DNA of 64,000 nucleotides from Algibacter pectinivorans (GTDB lineage Bacteria > Bacteroidota > Bacteroidia > Flavobacteriales > Flavobacteriaceae): contig NZ_FOMI01000001.1 in NCBI RefSeq assembly GCF_900112595.1, positions 434,001 to 498,000 on the forward strand. Direction: 5' to 3'. How positions within the stretch are numbered: the stretch's first letter is position 1; every line of letters begins with the position of its first letter. A model generated the notes under the pieces. The model did not search any database. It worked only from the letters and a program-made list of their open reading frames with translations, and was not told the origin of the DNA. Positions 16,512 through 24,771 of this stretch are shown here, one piece after another. The position numbers were made by a program, and so were the translations under genes.

Positions 16512-18695
16512 TTAATCTTTTTTTAGCGTTACAACTACTTTGGTTCCCGTGTCCTCTTCGGCTTGAAAATCGTCAATTAAAACATCTACCTTATCCTTAT
16601 ACATTTCGTTTAAAATAGACACTCGCTTTTTAATATTACCCATGCCTTTTGAGTTTTGTTTTTGTTGGTTTTCGGTTTTTAACGCCTTAGATTTTTCACG
16701 CCCTATACCGTTATCTGTAATGGTGATTTTAATTTCGTCGGGCTTGGTTTGAGCAATACTAATATTAAGCATTCCCTTGGTTTTCTTATACCTTAAACCA
16801 TGCCAAACAGCATTTTCTATGTACGGTTGTAGCAGCATTGGCGGTATTACAAAGTCTTTTACTATAATGTTTTCATCAACATTTATAGTATAATCAAATT
16901 TATCTTTAAACCTAAAATGTTCTAGTTTGGTATAGAGCTCGATAAGTTTTAGCTCTTTTTCTAATGGGATAAAATCTTCTTCACTGTTTTCTAAAACGGC
17001 TCGCATTAACAAAGAAAAATCGGTTAGATATTTATTTGCTGTACGCTCATCGTTTGATGCTATAAAGCTATTAACGGAGTTTAAGGCATTGAATATAAAA
17101 TGCGGATTCATTTGACTTCTTAAACTTTTAAGCGCCAATAAATTATTTGCTAATCGTTGTTGTTTAATGTATTTAAACATTAAAAAGGCTCCTATTAATA
17201 AAAGGATTAACCCACCAATTAAAGAGTAAATAATAAGTTTTTGGCGTTTGGCCTGCTCTATGGATAATTGATATTTACTTTCGGATAGTTGCCTGTCGCT
17301 TTCCAAACTAGAAATGCGGTTTTGTTTACTTACAATATCTTTACTAAACCTTGCTGCTTGCGATATTTCTTGCTCTTTCTTGGAATATAATTTATCTACC
17401 AATTCCACATAATCTTGATACGCTAACAAGGCTTTATTAAACTGTCCTGCATCTCTATATACTTCCGAGAGTCTTCGTGTAGCATCTTTTTGAACCACTA
17501 AATCGGCCTTATTACCAGCCTCTTCAATACTGCGTTCTAAATACGGAATGGCGCTATTATAATCTTTTTGAGAGGCATAAGCGTTACCAATTTTATAGTT
17601 CTGCTTTTGCGGTGTTAATGGGCTTTCGTTATCAATATCGTCGGTTTCACTTTCAATTTCGCTAATGGTATTAAGTGCTTCCTTTCTTAGCTGAATTTCA
17701 TCTGAATAATTATTAGTTTCATTTTGAAAATCGGCTACTTTAATTTGTTCCTCGACGGCTCGTTTCTTGTTTTCGCTATTGGCTAACTTTAAAGATTTAT
17801 TAAAAAAGCCTTGTGCTTTTTGTGTTTCACCTTGGGCGTTGTAGGCCTGACCTAACTTAGAGTTTAAATCGGTTATTTTAGGTGTTATTAAATGCTTTTT
17901 GGCTACTTGCAATCCATCTTCGTAAGCTCCAATAGATAGGTTGTACGACTTGGTTAAAAGGTACACATCGCCTAAGCCTTCATATAAACTGGTTAGCTGC
18001 CAATTTGTTAAACTACTTTTATTTATAGCATTGTAAACCTGTAAACTTTCTTGATAGTTTTTATTGAGCTTATACGCCTTAGCCAGCTTTAACGAAACCT
18101 CGTTTAAACTTCTATTTTGCAAACTAATTCTATAATTAGAAACTGCTAAATCGTATTGTTTCCAATACATATAAATATCGCCTAAAACCTCGTAGGCTTC
18201 ACTATTTTGTTTTGTTGAACTAGCTTCAGAAAGCGCATCAGCAATAAACTGAATACTTTTTTTTGCATCTTTTTTTAAATATACTTCTGCCGAATCTATT
18301 AACGGCGTAAATAATTCTTTTTGGTTTCTAGAAATAGATTTAAACTTAGATAATTTTGATTCCTCCTCGTAATTTGGCTCTACTTCTACTCGAATACGCT
18401 CGCTACTTTTAATAGTATAAAATACGGTTTCAAAATCTTTATGCCTTATGGTTAACTCGTCGCCTTCTCTAGCTTCAATTCTAAATTCGCCATGAATATC
18501 GGTAGCCGAATAGCCACCACCATTAACTTCAATATTAACATCGGGAATGGGTTTTTGAGTATCACTCTCAACCACCAAACCGCGCACTGTAAACTTAGGC
18601 CCTTGGTTTAATCCGTCGCGCGTGTTTTGAGCCTGCACAAACAGGCCACACAACACAAAACAGGTTATACATATATATTTAATTACCGACTGCAT
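16512..18695 (-). CDS. TPR-containing sensor histidine kinase, LytS/His_kinase type
   Basis: Membrane sensor kinase of 727 residues. Order: signal peptide (about 1-22), a carboxypeptidase-regulatory-like beta-sandwich (about 35-105, VRGLVVESDTQKPIPDVNI), tetratricopeptide repeats (about 130-440), a coiled coil, one transmembrane helix (488-508), the His_kinase motif QMNPHFIFNALNSVNSF (H532), and a HATPase domain with N628 (QPYIENAVWHG) and the D661NGIG loop. The periplasmic TPR part is the probable sensor. It is upstream of the LytTR regulator in the same orientation. The beta-sandwich in front of the TPRs is uncommon for such kinases, but is an accessory module also found in TonB-dependent receptors. 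Confidence 0.9.
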   Translation of the reverse strand: MQSVIKYICITCFVLCGLFVQAQNTRDGLNQGPKFTVRGLVVESDTQKPIPDVNIEVNGGGYSATDIHGEFRIEAREGDELTIRHKDFETVFYTIKSSERIRVEVEPNYEEESKLSKFKSISRNQKELFTPLIDSAEVYLKKDAKKSIQFIADALSEASSTKQNSEAYEVLGDIYMYWKQYDLAVSNYRISLQNRSLNEVSLKLAKAYKLNKNYQESLQVYNAINKSSLTNWQLTSLYEGLGDVYLLTKSYNLSIGAYEDGLQVAKKHLITPKITDLNSKLGQAYNAQGETQKAQGFFNKSLKLANSENKKRAVEEQIKVADFQNETNNYSDEIQLRKEALNTISEIESETDDIDNESPLTPQKQNYKIGNAYASQKDYNSAIPYLERSIEEAGNKADLVVQKDATRRLSEVYRDAGQFNKALLAYQDYVELVDKLYSKKEQEISQAARFSKDIVSKQNRISSLESDRQLSESKYQLSIEQAKRQKLIIYSLIGGLILLLIGAFLMFKYIKQQRLANNLLALKSLRSQMNPHFIFNALNSVNSFIASNDERTANKYLTDFSLLMRAVLENSEEDFIPLEKELKLIELYTKLEHFRFKDKFDYTINVDENIIVKDFVIPPMLLQPYIENAVWHGLRYKKTKGMLNISIAQTKPDEIKITITDNGIGREKSKALKTENQQKQNSKGMGNIKKRVSILNEMYKDKVDVLIDDFQAEEDTGTKVVVTLKKD

Positions 18696-18944
18696 ACTTT
18701 ATTTTAAGTAGCTAAACTTACGCACTTTACTTGGTAAAAGAAAATGTGTGTTTAACAAAACCGTGTATTTACATCACTAAAAATTAGACTTTACGAATTT
18801 AGTGGGTTTGTTTACTCAATAAAAAAGCCCTTTTACTCATTCTTCATTTTATAAGAATTATGTTGGGCATAGTTTTACGTTGTAGATCAATACGTCCAAA
18901 ATAGGGCGATTAATAATACTTCATTAATCTTAAAACGAAAAACC

Positions 18945-20105
18945 ATGAAAACGTATTTTAAAACGGCTTTAGTTTGCGCAACTTTAGCGGCATTCACCAC
19001 TTCTTGCAAAGCAGAAAACAAAAAAGAACCTATTGCATTAAACGACACCAAAACCAATCATCCAGAACCCAACAAACAATTTATTAAGGTGGCTTTATTA
19101 TTAGATACTAGCAATAGTATGGATGGTTTAATAGACCAAGCAAAAGCTCAACTTTGGGATATTGTAAACGAACTATCTTATGCCAAATGTGGCACTAGCA
19201 AACCCAATTTAGAAATTGCTTTATATGAATATGGCAATGATAGACTTAACGGAAACGAAGGCTATATTCGTCAGGTTTTAGCCTTTAGCGACGATTTAGA
19301 TGATATATCAAAAGAGCTTTTTTCGTTAACCACAAATGGTGGCGAGGAGTATTGCGGGCAAGTGATTCAAACCTCATTAAACCAATTAAATTGGGGTAAA
19401 AATGCCGACGATTTAAAACTTATTTTTATTGCAGGAAATGAGCCTTTTACACAAGGAAAAGTAAATTATAAAGATGCCTCCGCCAATGCAAATGAAAAAG
19501 ACGTTACCGTAAACACTATTTTCTGTGGCAATTACAACCAAGGTGTTTCTAGCCATTGGAAAGATGGTGCGCAATTAACAAATGGTGATTATATGGCTAT
19601 AAATCAAGACAAAGCAACCGTACATATAGCATCGCCTTACGATGACGCTATTTTAATTTTAAATAAGAAATTGAATAAAACGTATGTCGCCTACGGAGCT
19701 AAAGGTAGCCGAAAAATGGCGCTACAAGCAGAACAAGACATGAATGCAAGTGGCTACAGTAAAGCCAATGCTGTAAAGCGAACAGTAAGTAAAAGTTCGC
19801 ATTTATATAAAAATAAAAGTTGGGATTTAGTGGATGCTGTAGAGCAGGAAGAAGTTGTTATTGAAACTATTAATGACGATGAGTTACCTACAGAATTAAA
19901 AGGCAAGTCGAAATCTGAAATTAAAGCCTATGTAGACGCCAAAAGTAAAGAACGAGAACGCATTCAAAATGAAATTACTGATTTAAACGCCAAACGCGTA
20001 GCATACATTTCTGAGCAAAAAAGTGAACAAACCAACAACTTGGAAAACGCTATGACTCATGCTATAAAAGAACAAGCAAAACGAAAAAAGTATACGTGGA
20101 AATAA
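18945..20105 (+). CDS. Von Willebrand factor A domain lipoprotein
   Basis: Lipoprotein of 386 residues; the signal peptide ends TTSC (Cys21). The vWA domain covers about residues 45-235 and has the MIDAS motif DTSNS (54-58), so it can bind a divalent ion and a protein ligand. After it comes a lysine-rich helical region (about 260-386) likely to form a coiled coil (KSKERERIQNEITDLNAKRV). I do not recognise a named family, and no MoxR-type ATPase or other vWA gene is adjacent. It is convergent with the PorP/SprF gene across a shared terminator. Confidence 0.75.
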   Translation: MKTYFKTALVCATLAAFTTSCKAENKKEPIALNDTKTNHPEPNKQFIKVALLLDTSNSMDGLIDQAKAQLWDIVNELSYAKCGTSKPNLEIALYEYGNDRLNGNEGYIRQVLAFSDDLDDISKELFSLTTNGGEEYCGQVIQTSLNQLNWGKNADDLKLIFIAGNEPFTQGKVNYKDASANANEKDVTVNTIFCGNYNQGVSSHWKDGAQLTNGDYMAINQDKATVHIASPYDDAILILNKKLNKTYVAYGAKGSRKMALQAEQDMNASGYSKANAVKRTVSKSSHLYKNKSWDLVDAVEQEEVVIETINDDELPTELKGKSKSEIKAYVDAKSKERERIQNEITDLNAKRVAYISEQKSEQTNNLENAMTHAIKEQAKRKKYTWK

Positions 20106-20129
20106 CTATTTAAAGCCCATTCAAAATAA

Positions 20130-20158
20130 AAATCCCGCTTAGTAGCGGGATTTTTATT
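20130..20158. terminator. Terminator between the vWA and PorP/SprF genes
   Basis: AATCCCGCT and AGCGGGATT form a perfect 9-bp stem with a TAGT loop; A-rich on the left and T-rich on the right, so it can work for both convergent genes. Confidence 0.85.
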
Positions 20159-20177
20159 TATTCATTTATAACGAGTA

Positions 20178-21185
20178 TTAGTTAACTGCTGGACAATTAC
20201 ACGCATATTTTTTACGGCGACAACCAAAGTTATATCCCAATGTTATTTGATGAAAACCACCACTTGTAAATACTATAGGATTGGTTTGATAGGTATAAGT
20301 ATAAGCAAACATAAAATTGTTATAGTTTGCACCAATTATTCCTGTTACTTGGTTTAATTTTTGACTATTTACACTGGTACCATCTAAATATTCGGCACCA
20401 TCTAAACTTTGTCTGTAGGAAGCTCCTGCCCATAATTTACCAAACTCCACTTCCTTGTAAACTTTACCATTAAAATCGAGACTAGACTCTTTGGTTAAAT
20501 CTCTGTATTGAAATAATACAGAAGGCTCGTAACTCCAATCGCTACCAAACCTACTAAATACATTTCCTACCGAAAACAAATAACGTCTTAGGTTGCTTGT
20601 TATTTCTAAATCACTGTTAACCCCAGAATTGTTTAATAAATTCTTTACCGTACCATGTGCATAAAAGTCTAGGTAGTGGTAAGAGAATCCTAAATCCACA
20701 TTAAAATTAGTTTCATTTTGCACAACACCATCAATTATTGGATCTGGAATAGGCGTACCGTCTAAAAACGTTGTTTCGTCTAATTGGTATTGAATAAAAC
20801 CAGCACTTAAACCAAACGACAACATGTTTAAATCGGCTTCACTTCTAGAAAACATAAGGTGATGCGCATACGTTAAATACGCTCCTTTTTGCGAGTGATA
20901 GCCATTATTATCGGCATATACAATACCTCCAATTGCAGATTGAGATTCCCCTATTCTGCCATTAATACTAAGCGTGGTAAGTTTAGGTGCATCATCATGA
21001 CCAAACCATTGTTGCCTTCCTGTTAATCTAACTTTAGAGCAATTGGCTATACCAGCCATAGATGGATGAATTAAATAATAATTATCGGTTAAATAATCTG
21101 TATAGATAGGCAGCCCTTCTTGAGCTGTTACCTTGTTTAAAAACACAACTGCTACTGCTATTAAAATAATAGTTCTAAAATTCAT
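20178..21185 (-). CDS. PorP/SprF family type IX secretion membrane protein
   Basis: Outer-membrane beta-barrel of 335 residues. Signal peptide ends VTAQ (about residue 21), followed by the family start YTDYLTDNYYLIHPSMAGI, barrel strands throughout, and the C-terminal signature RRKKYACNCPAVN with a CxCP end. Members work with T9SS to place large cell-surface proteins, SprF being needed for the SprB adhesin. Here it is not next to a large adhesin gene, so its client is elsewhere or unknown. The gene has no same-strand neighbour and no clear TAnnTTTG box upstream. Confidence 0.9.
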   Translation of the reverse strand: MNFRTIILIAVAVVFLNKVTAQEGLPIYTDYLTDNYYLIHPSMAGIANCSKVRLTGRQQWFGHDDAPKLTTLSINGRIGESQSAIGGIVYADNNGYHSQKGAYLTYAHHLMFSRSEADLNMLSFGLSAGFIQYQLDETTFLDGTPIPDPIIDGVVQNETNFNVDLGFSYHYLDFYAHGTVKNLLNNSGVNSDLEITSNLRRYLFSVGNVFSRFGSDWSYEPSVLFQYRDLTKESSLDFNGKVYKEVEFGKLWAGASYRQSLDGAEYLDGTSVNSQKLNQVTGIIGANYNNFMFAYTYTYQTNPIVFTSGGFHQITLGYNFGCRRKKYACNCPAVN

Positions 21186-21337
21186 AAACTCTATTAGGAA
21201 GTAAGTTTAGTTTATTACAAACGCCATGATTATTAAAAAATTACATATAAAACAGACAAAATCAAGCTTTACTTTTTTGGCTATATTAATACAAGCAACA
21301 AAACTCAAATATATGGATAACTAAAGTTTTCTTTTAG

Positions 21338-21345
21338 TATTTTTG
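21338..21345 (+). promoter_or_regulatory. Likely -7 box of the nfu promoter
   Basis: TATTTTTG matches TAnnTTTG, 16 nt before the Nfu start codon; no clear -33 element. Confidence 0.4.
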
Positions 21346-21361
21346 TAAAAAATTAGCTAAA

Positions 21362-22264
21362 ATGAACACTTTCAAGGTTTCTGTGCAAGAAACATCAAAT
21401 ATAGCCATAGTAAAATTCGAGGTTAATCAATTTATTACAAAACATCAAAGTTTTGAATTTAATAATATTGACGAAGCTAAAAACGCACCATTAGCGCAAC
21501 AATTATTTTACTTACCGTTTGTAAAAAAAGTATATATATCTGGAAATTTTATCGCCGTAGAGCGTTATGATATTGTACAATGGAATGACGTACAAAATGA
21601 AGTTAGAGAACAAATTGAGAGTTATTTAAACGATGGTGGTGTTGTAGTTGAAGAAGCTGCAACTGCAAAAAAAGTAGCAGTAACGGTTTATGCTGAAAGC
21701 ACACCTAACCCATCTGTAATGAAATTTGTAGCCAACAAAAAAATGGTTGCGGCCCTTTTTGAGTTTACATCTATAGACGAAGCTAAACTTTCGCCTTTAG
21801 CTACAGAGTTATTTCATTTTCCGTTTGTAAAGAGCGTCTTTCTAGATGAAAATTATGTTTCTATAACTAAATATGATATTACAGAATGGCAAGACATAAC
21901 AGTACAACTTCGTGAATTCATTAAGGATTATATCGAAAAAGGAAAAGATATTGTATTACCAGAAGCAGTAGAAAAACTAAAAAAATCTACCCAGCAAGTT
22001 GATAGCCATTTTGAATCTTTAGATGATGTTTCAAAAGAAATTGTAAACATTTTAGAAGAGTATGTAAAACCTGCAGTTGCTAGCGATGGTGGTAATATTC
22101 AATTTATTTCTTACGATTCAGCAAGTAAAAACGTAAGTGTAATGCTTCAAGGTGCTTGTAGTGGTTGCCCTTCTTCAACATACACCTTAAAAAGTGGTAT
22201 TGAAAACATGCTTAAAGAAATGTTACCAGGAAAAATTGAAACTGTAGAAGCCATAAATGGATAA
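21362..22264 (+). CDS. Nfu/NifU-type iron-sulfur scaffold protein with two N-terminal domains
   Basis: Carrier of Fe-S clusters to target apoproteins. The 300-residue protein has two Nfu_N domains in tandem (about 4-90 and 108-190; compare LFYLPFVKKVYISGNFIAVE with LFHFPFVKSVFLDENYVSIT) and a C-terminal NifU domain (about 218-292) with the cluster-binding C266-x2-C269 in GACSGCPSS. The doubled N-terminal domain is unlike Escherichia coli NfuA, but I believe it occurs in other Bacteroidota. Monocistronic, followed 87 nt later by a dodecin gene. Confidence 0.92.
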   Translation: MNTFKVSVQETSNIAIVKFEVNQFITKHQSFEFNNIDEAKNAPLAQQLFYLPFVKKVYISGNFIAVERYDIVQWNDVQNEVREQIESYLNDGGVVVEEAATAKKVAVTVYAESTPNPSVMKFVANKKMVAALFEFTSIDEAKLSPLATELFHFPFVKSVFLDENYVSITKYDITEWQDITVQLREFIKDYIEKGKDIVLPEAVEKLKKSTQQVDSHFESLDDVSKEIVNILEEYVKPAVASDGGNIQFISYDSASKNVSVMLQGACSGCPSSTYTLKSGIENMLKEMLPGKIETVEAING

Positions 22265-22308
22265 AACCATGTGACTTTTTTATATTTTAAGTGTCAAAAA
22301 ATCATTAC

Positions 22309-22323
22309 ATTACAAAGTGTAAT
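22309..22323. promoter_or_regulatory. Inverted repeat upstream of the dodecin gene
   Basis: ATTACA-AAG-TGTAAT is a perfect 6-bp dyad 28 nt before the dodecin ATG. It could be an operator or a chance AT-rich palindrome; nothing else supports it. Confidence 0.25.
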
Positions 22324-22351
22324 TGTTACAAACAACTTAAAACATAAAATC

Positions 22352-22552
22352 ATGGCAGTATTAAAAGTAATTGAAGTTTTAGCAAATTCAGAAAAAAGTT
22401 GGGAAGATGCTACAAGAAAAGCAGTAAAACACGCATCAAAAAGTCTTAAAAACATACGTTCTGTATATGTTCAAGACCAAAGTGCAAGTGTAAAAGATGG
22501 TGAAGTATCAGATTTTAGAGTTAACTTAAAAATTACTTTTGAAGTAGAATAA
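22352..22552 (+). CDS. Dodecin family protein
   Basis: Small flavin-binding protein that assembles as a dodecamer and buffers free flavin. The 66-residue product from the ATG at 22352 (MAVLKVIEVLANSEKSWEDA) has the full beta-alpha-beta-beta pattern, with RSVYVQDQSASVKDGEVSDF and RVNLKITFEVE matching dodecin. A longer in-frame reading from 22271 adds a segment with no similarity, so it is not used. It ends at a strong terminator. Confidence 0.93.
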   Translation: MAVLKVIEVLANSEKSWEDATRKAVKHASKSLKNIRSVYVQDQSASVKDGEVSDFRVNLKITFEVE

Positions 22553-22575
22553 ATTTTACTTTAAAAATAACATAC

Positions 22576-22604
22576 AAAGCGTTCAGTTTCTGAACGCTTT
22601 TTTT
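22576..22604 (+). terminator. Terminator of the dodecin gene
   Basis: AAAGCGTTCA and TGAACGCTTT form a perfect 10-bp stem around GTTTC, followed by T4. Confidence 0.88.
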
Positions 22605-22655
22605 ATGGAATAAATTCATTAATTTTAAAAAATAATATTTAAGTTATAAAAAAGA

Positions 22656-23013
22656 ATGACATTAATAAGCCTAATACTTGTAGCTTTTGTAGCTCTAGAA
22701 CACTTTTACTTTTTAATTCTTGAAATGTTTCTCTGGACCAAACCAAAAACTATTAAAGCTTTCGGCATAAAATCTAAACAATTTGCTGAAGACACTAAGA
22801 TTTTAGCAGCCAATCAAGGACTTTATAATGGATTTCTAGCAGCTGGACTTATATTCTATTATTAAAAACGATATAAAAATCGCCATTTGCTTTCTTACTT
22901 GTGTGACTATAGCTGGTATATACGGGTCTTATTCTACAAAGCAAATAAAGTTATTTTATATACAAGCAGTACCTGCAATTATTACATTAATTATACTTTA
23001 TTTTAATATTTAA
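22656..23013 (+). pseudogene. DUF1304 family membrane protein, split by a frameshift
   Basis: The first frame encodes 69 residues (MTLISLILVAFVALEHFYFL ... ILAANQGLYNGFLAAGLIF) that match the first half of DUF1304 proteins, then stops at 22863-22865. The next frame over (22657+3n) carries on without a break from about 22855 to a TAA at 23011-23013 and gives SIIKNDIKIAICFLTCVTIA and GIYGSYSTKQIKLFYIQAVP, which is the second half of the same family. Removing one T at 22854/22855 would restore a single protein of about 118 residues with four membrane segments. Either a recent inactivation or a sequencing error. Function of DUF1304 is unknown. Confidence 0.85.
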
Positions 23014-23054
23014 AAATTTAAAAATTTACAAATTAAAAACATCATTAAAACATT

Positions 23055-23870
23055 ATGGAATTAGAAAGTATTGACACACAAAAATGGATTGAATTAGGAA
23101 CCGACTATGGCCTTAAAGTTATAGGAGCTATTGTTATATGGATAATTGGTTCTTGGATTATTAAAAAAATAAGAAACGGTATAGCCAAAGTAATGGCCAA
23201 ACAAAACTATGATGAGAGCCTTCAAAAGTTCTTACTTAATCTTATAGGTTGGATATTAAAAATACTATTAATATTAACAATTTTAGCCAATTTAGGTATT
23301 GAAACCACCTCCTTTGCTGCAATACTAGCTGCCGCAGGTTTAGCAATTGGTATGGCTTTACAAGGGTCTTTAGCTAATTTTGCTGGTGGTGTTTTACTCA
23401 TGATTTTTAAACCAATTAAAATTGGAGATTTAATAGAAGCACAAGGAGAACTTGGTGTTGTTAAAGAAATAGAAATTTTTACCACTAAAATATTAACTCC
23501 AACTAATAAAGAAGTAATTATCCCAAATGCTGCTTTATCAAATGGAAATATAACTAATTACACAACTGAAGGAAAATTACGTGTAGATTTAACTATAGGA
23601 GTAAGCTACGATGCAGATATTAAACAAACTAAAGAGGTATTAATGAAAGTACTTACAGATAATCCACAGGTTTTAAAAGATCCTGCCCCTTCTGTAAATG
23701 TTTCTGAACTTGCTGATAGCTCTGTTAATTTTGCTGTAAGACCGTATGCTACAGTAGCAGATTACTGGGATGTCTACTTTGGTACTATTGAAAAATGTAA
23801 ACTTGCTCTTGATGCAGCTGGAATTGAAATTCCTTACCCACATCAAGTTGAAATTCAAAAGAAAGGGTAA
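23055..23870 (+). CDS. Small-conductance mechanosensitive channel, MscS family
   Basis: Heptameric inner-membrane channel that opens on membrane tension to release solutes. The 271-residue protein has the standard three-helix core (TM1 about 22-36, TM2 about 62-80, pore-lining TM3 about 88-120 with the Gly/Ala pattern AAAGLAIGMALQGSLANFAG), then the MscS beta domain (FKPIKIGDLIEAQGELGVVK, IIPNAALSNGNITNYT) and the alpha/beta end domain (RPYATVADYWDVYFG). Length is that of the minimal MscS type. It is 41 nt after the frameshifted DUF1304 gene and ends at a long terminator. Confidence 0.94.
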   Translation: MELESIDTQKWIELGTDYGLKVIGAIVIWIIGSWIIKKIRNGIAKVMAKQNYDESLQKFLLNLIGWILKILLILTILANLGIETTSFAAILAAAGLAIGMALQGSLANFAGGVLLMIFKPIKIGDLIEAQGELGVVKEIEIFTTKILTPTNKEVIIPNAALSNGNITNYTTEGKLRVDLTIGVSYDADIKQTKEVLMKVLTDNPQVLKDPAPSVNVSELADSSVNFAVRPYATVADYWDVYFGTIEKCKLALDAAGIEIPYPHQVEIQKKG

Positions 23871-23891
23871 AAGACCTTATTTATAAACTAT

Positions 23892-23932
23892 AAGACCCTT
23901 CAATATTAATATTTTGAAGGGTCTTTTTTTTA
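23892..23932 (+). terminator. Terminator of the MscS gene
   Basis: AAGACCCTTCAA and TTGAAGGGTCTT form a perfect 12-bp stem with a 10-nt AT loop, followed by T7. Confidence 0.88.
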
Positions 23933-23980
23933 TTATTTGGCTTTCGGCTTTAAAGCCACAAATCACTTCAAAATACAAGG
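23933..23980 (-). pseudogene. Diverged remnant of the tsaB 3' end
   Basis: Read on the minus strand, 16 codons give P-C-I-L-K-stop-F-V-A-L-K-P-K-A-K-stop, which aligns with the real TsaB C terminus (PYYLKDFVALKPKSKS) at 24770-24820. A 20-base identical core lies at 23943-23962 and 24783-24802, exactly 840 nt apart in direct orientation. The remaining codons differ partly by synonymous changes (TTA/TTG, AAA/AAG), so this is an older or foreign copy, not a recent slip. Together the two copies bracket the cysteine-rich lipoprotein gene. Confidence 0.75.
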
Positions 23981-24048
23981 TTTAAATCATAGAAAATTTC
24001 CATAATTGCTGTAAGAAAAATAAAAAATTACTCTAAGAAATTTGCTTA

Positions 24049-24087
24049 TTTAATTTAATTTAGTTTAATTTAGTTTAATTTAATTTG
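24049..24087 (+). repeat. Pentamer tandem repeat in the promoter region of the lipoprotein gene
   Basis: Seven consecutive TTTAA or TTTAG units (24049-24083) followed by TTTG, between a TTTG at 24041-24044 and a TAATTTG at 24081-24087. It sits 25 nt upstream of the lipoprotein ATG, where -33 and -7 promoter elements would be expected, so unit number would set their spacing. Repeat length variation is possible, but not shown. Confidence 0.6.
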
Positions 24088-24111
24088 TAAAGAACATCAA
24101 AATATGTAATC

Positions 24112-24702
24112 ATGAAAAAAAAACCTCTATTGTTTTTACAAATGATAATTGTTACTCTTTTTCTCGTAGTAGGAATAATTTCTTGTAGTAATGAAGATAA
24201 AACAGAAGAAACAGAAAATCTAGCTTTCGTAGACAAATACTCAGACTTAGATCAACTTATTCAAAACTTAAACAGCACATATAGTGGTCAAGAAGTTTTA
24301 GTTTCCATCAAATATGAATATAATGAAAATGCTGAATATGAATATAAGATATTAAATGAAGAAAAATTAGATATAATTACATCAACATTACTTTTAAAGG
24401 AGATAGGTTACAAATCTACTGGACTTTTCAAGTCTAAATTAGGTGCTAATAATAAAAGAAACGCAGGAGATAAATATAAATTAACTTGCTCTTCTGGAGG
24501 TAAAACTACAACAAAAACTTGTAGCGGTGTGTTTAGTTGTAAAAAATTTGCAGGTGATTGTTTAGACAAAGGGGGATGTTTAACTGTATGCAAAATTAAA
24601 GAATTAGTTTACATACCTCCTTATCCTATTGAAAAATTCGATACAAAAGAAATAGAATACACGCTACCTGAAGTTATTTTATTGCCAGATTTAGATAGCT
24701 AA
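24112..24702 (+). CDS. Cysteine-rich lipoprotein of unknown function
   Basis: Product of 196 residues with a lipoprotein signal peptide (LFLVVGIISC, Cys25). The middle (about 40-100) is charged, and the part at about 120-162 contains six cysteines (C126, C137, C143, C150, C156, C160) in a small Gly/Lys/Thr-rich block that could form three disulphides in the periplasm or outside. The C terminus is rich in Pro, Leu and Glu. I do not recognise the family. The gene lies between a diverged and an intact copy of the tsaB 3' end and follows pentamer repeats, which suggests that it was inserted between mscS and tsaB. Confidence 0.65.
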   Translation: MKKKPLLFLQMIIVTLFLVVGIISCSNEDKTEETENLAFVDKYSDLDQLIQNLNSTYSGQEVLVSIKYEYNENAEYEYKILNEEKLDIITSTLLLKEIGYKSTGLFKSKLGANNKRNAGDKYKLTCSSGGKTTTKTCSGVFSCKKFAGDCLDKGGCLTVCKIKELVYIPPYPIEKFDTKEIEYTLPEVILLPDLDS

Positions 24703-24734
24703 AATTTAAGTTTAGAAAATATAAATTTTATAAT

Positions 24735-24771
24735 GGCCTGTTATGTTAAGAAAAACTGACAGGTCTTTTTT
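24735..24771. terminator. Terminator after the lipoprotein gene
   Basis: GGCCTGT and ACAGGTC (one G-U pair) form a 7-bp stem with a 17-nt loop, followed by T6. It abuts the end of tsaB on the other strand. Confidence 0.6.

Noticed and set aside
22271-22351. Upstream extension of the dodecin gene
   Set aside because: Adds 27 residues not found in dodecins; the ATG at 22352 gives a complete family member.
24049-24087. Short regular repeats considered as a CRISPR array
   Set aside because: Units are contiguous pentamers without spacers, and no cas gene is present.
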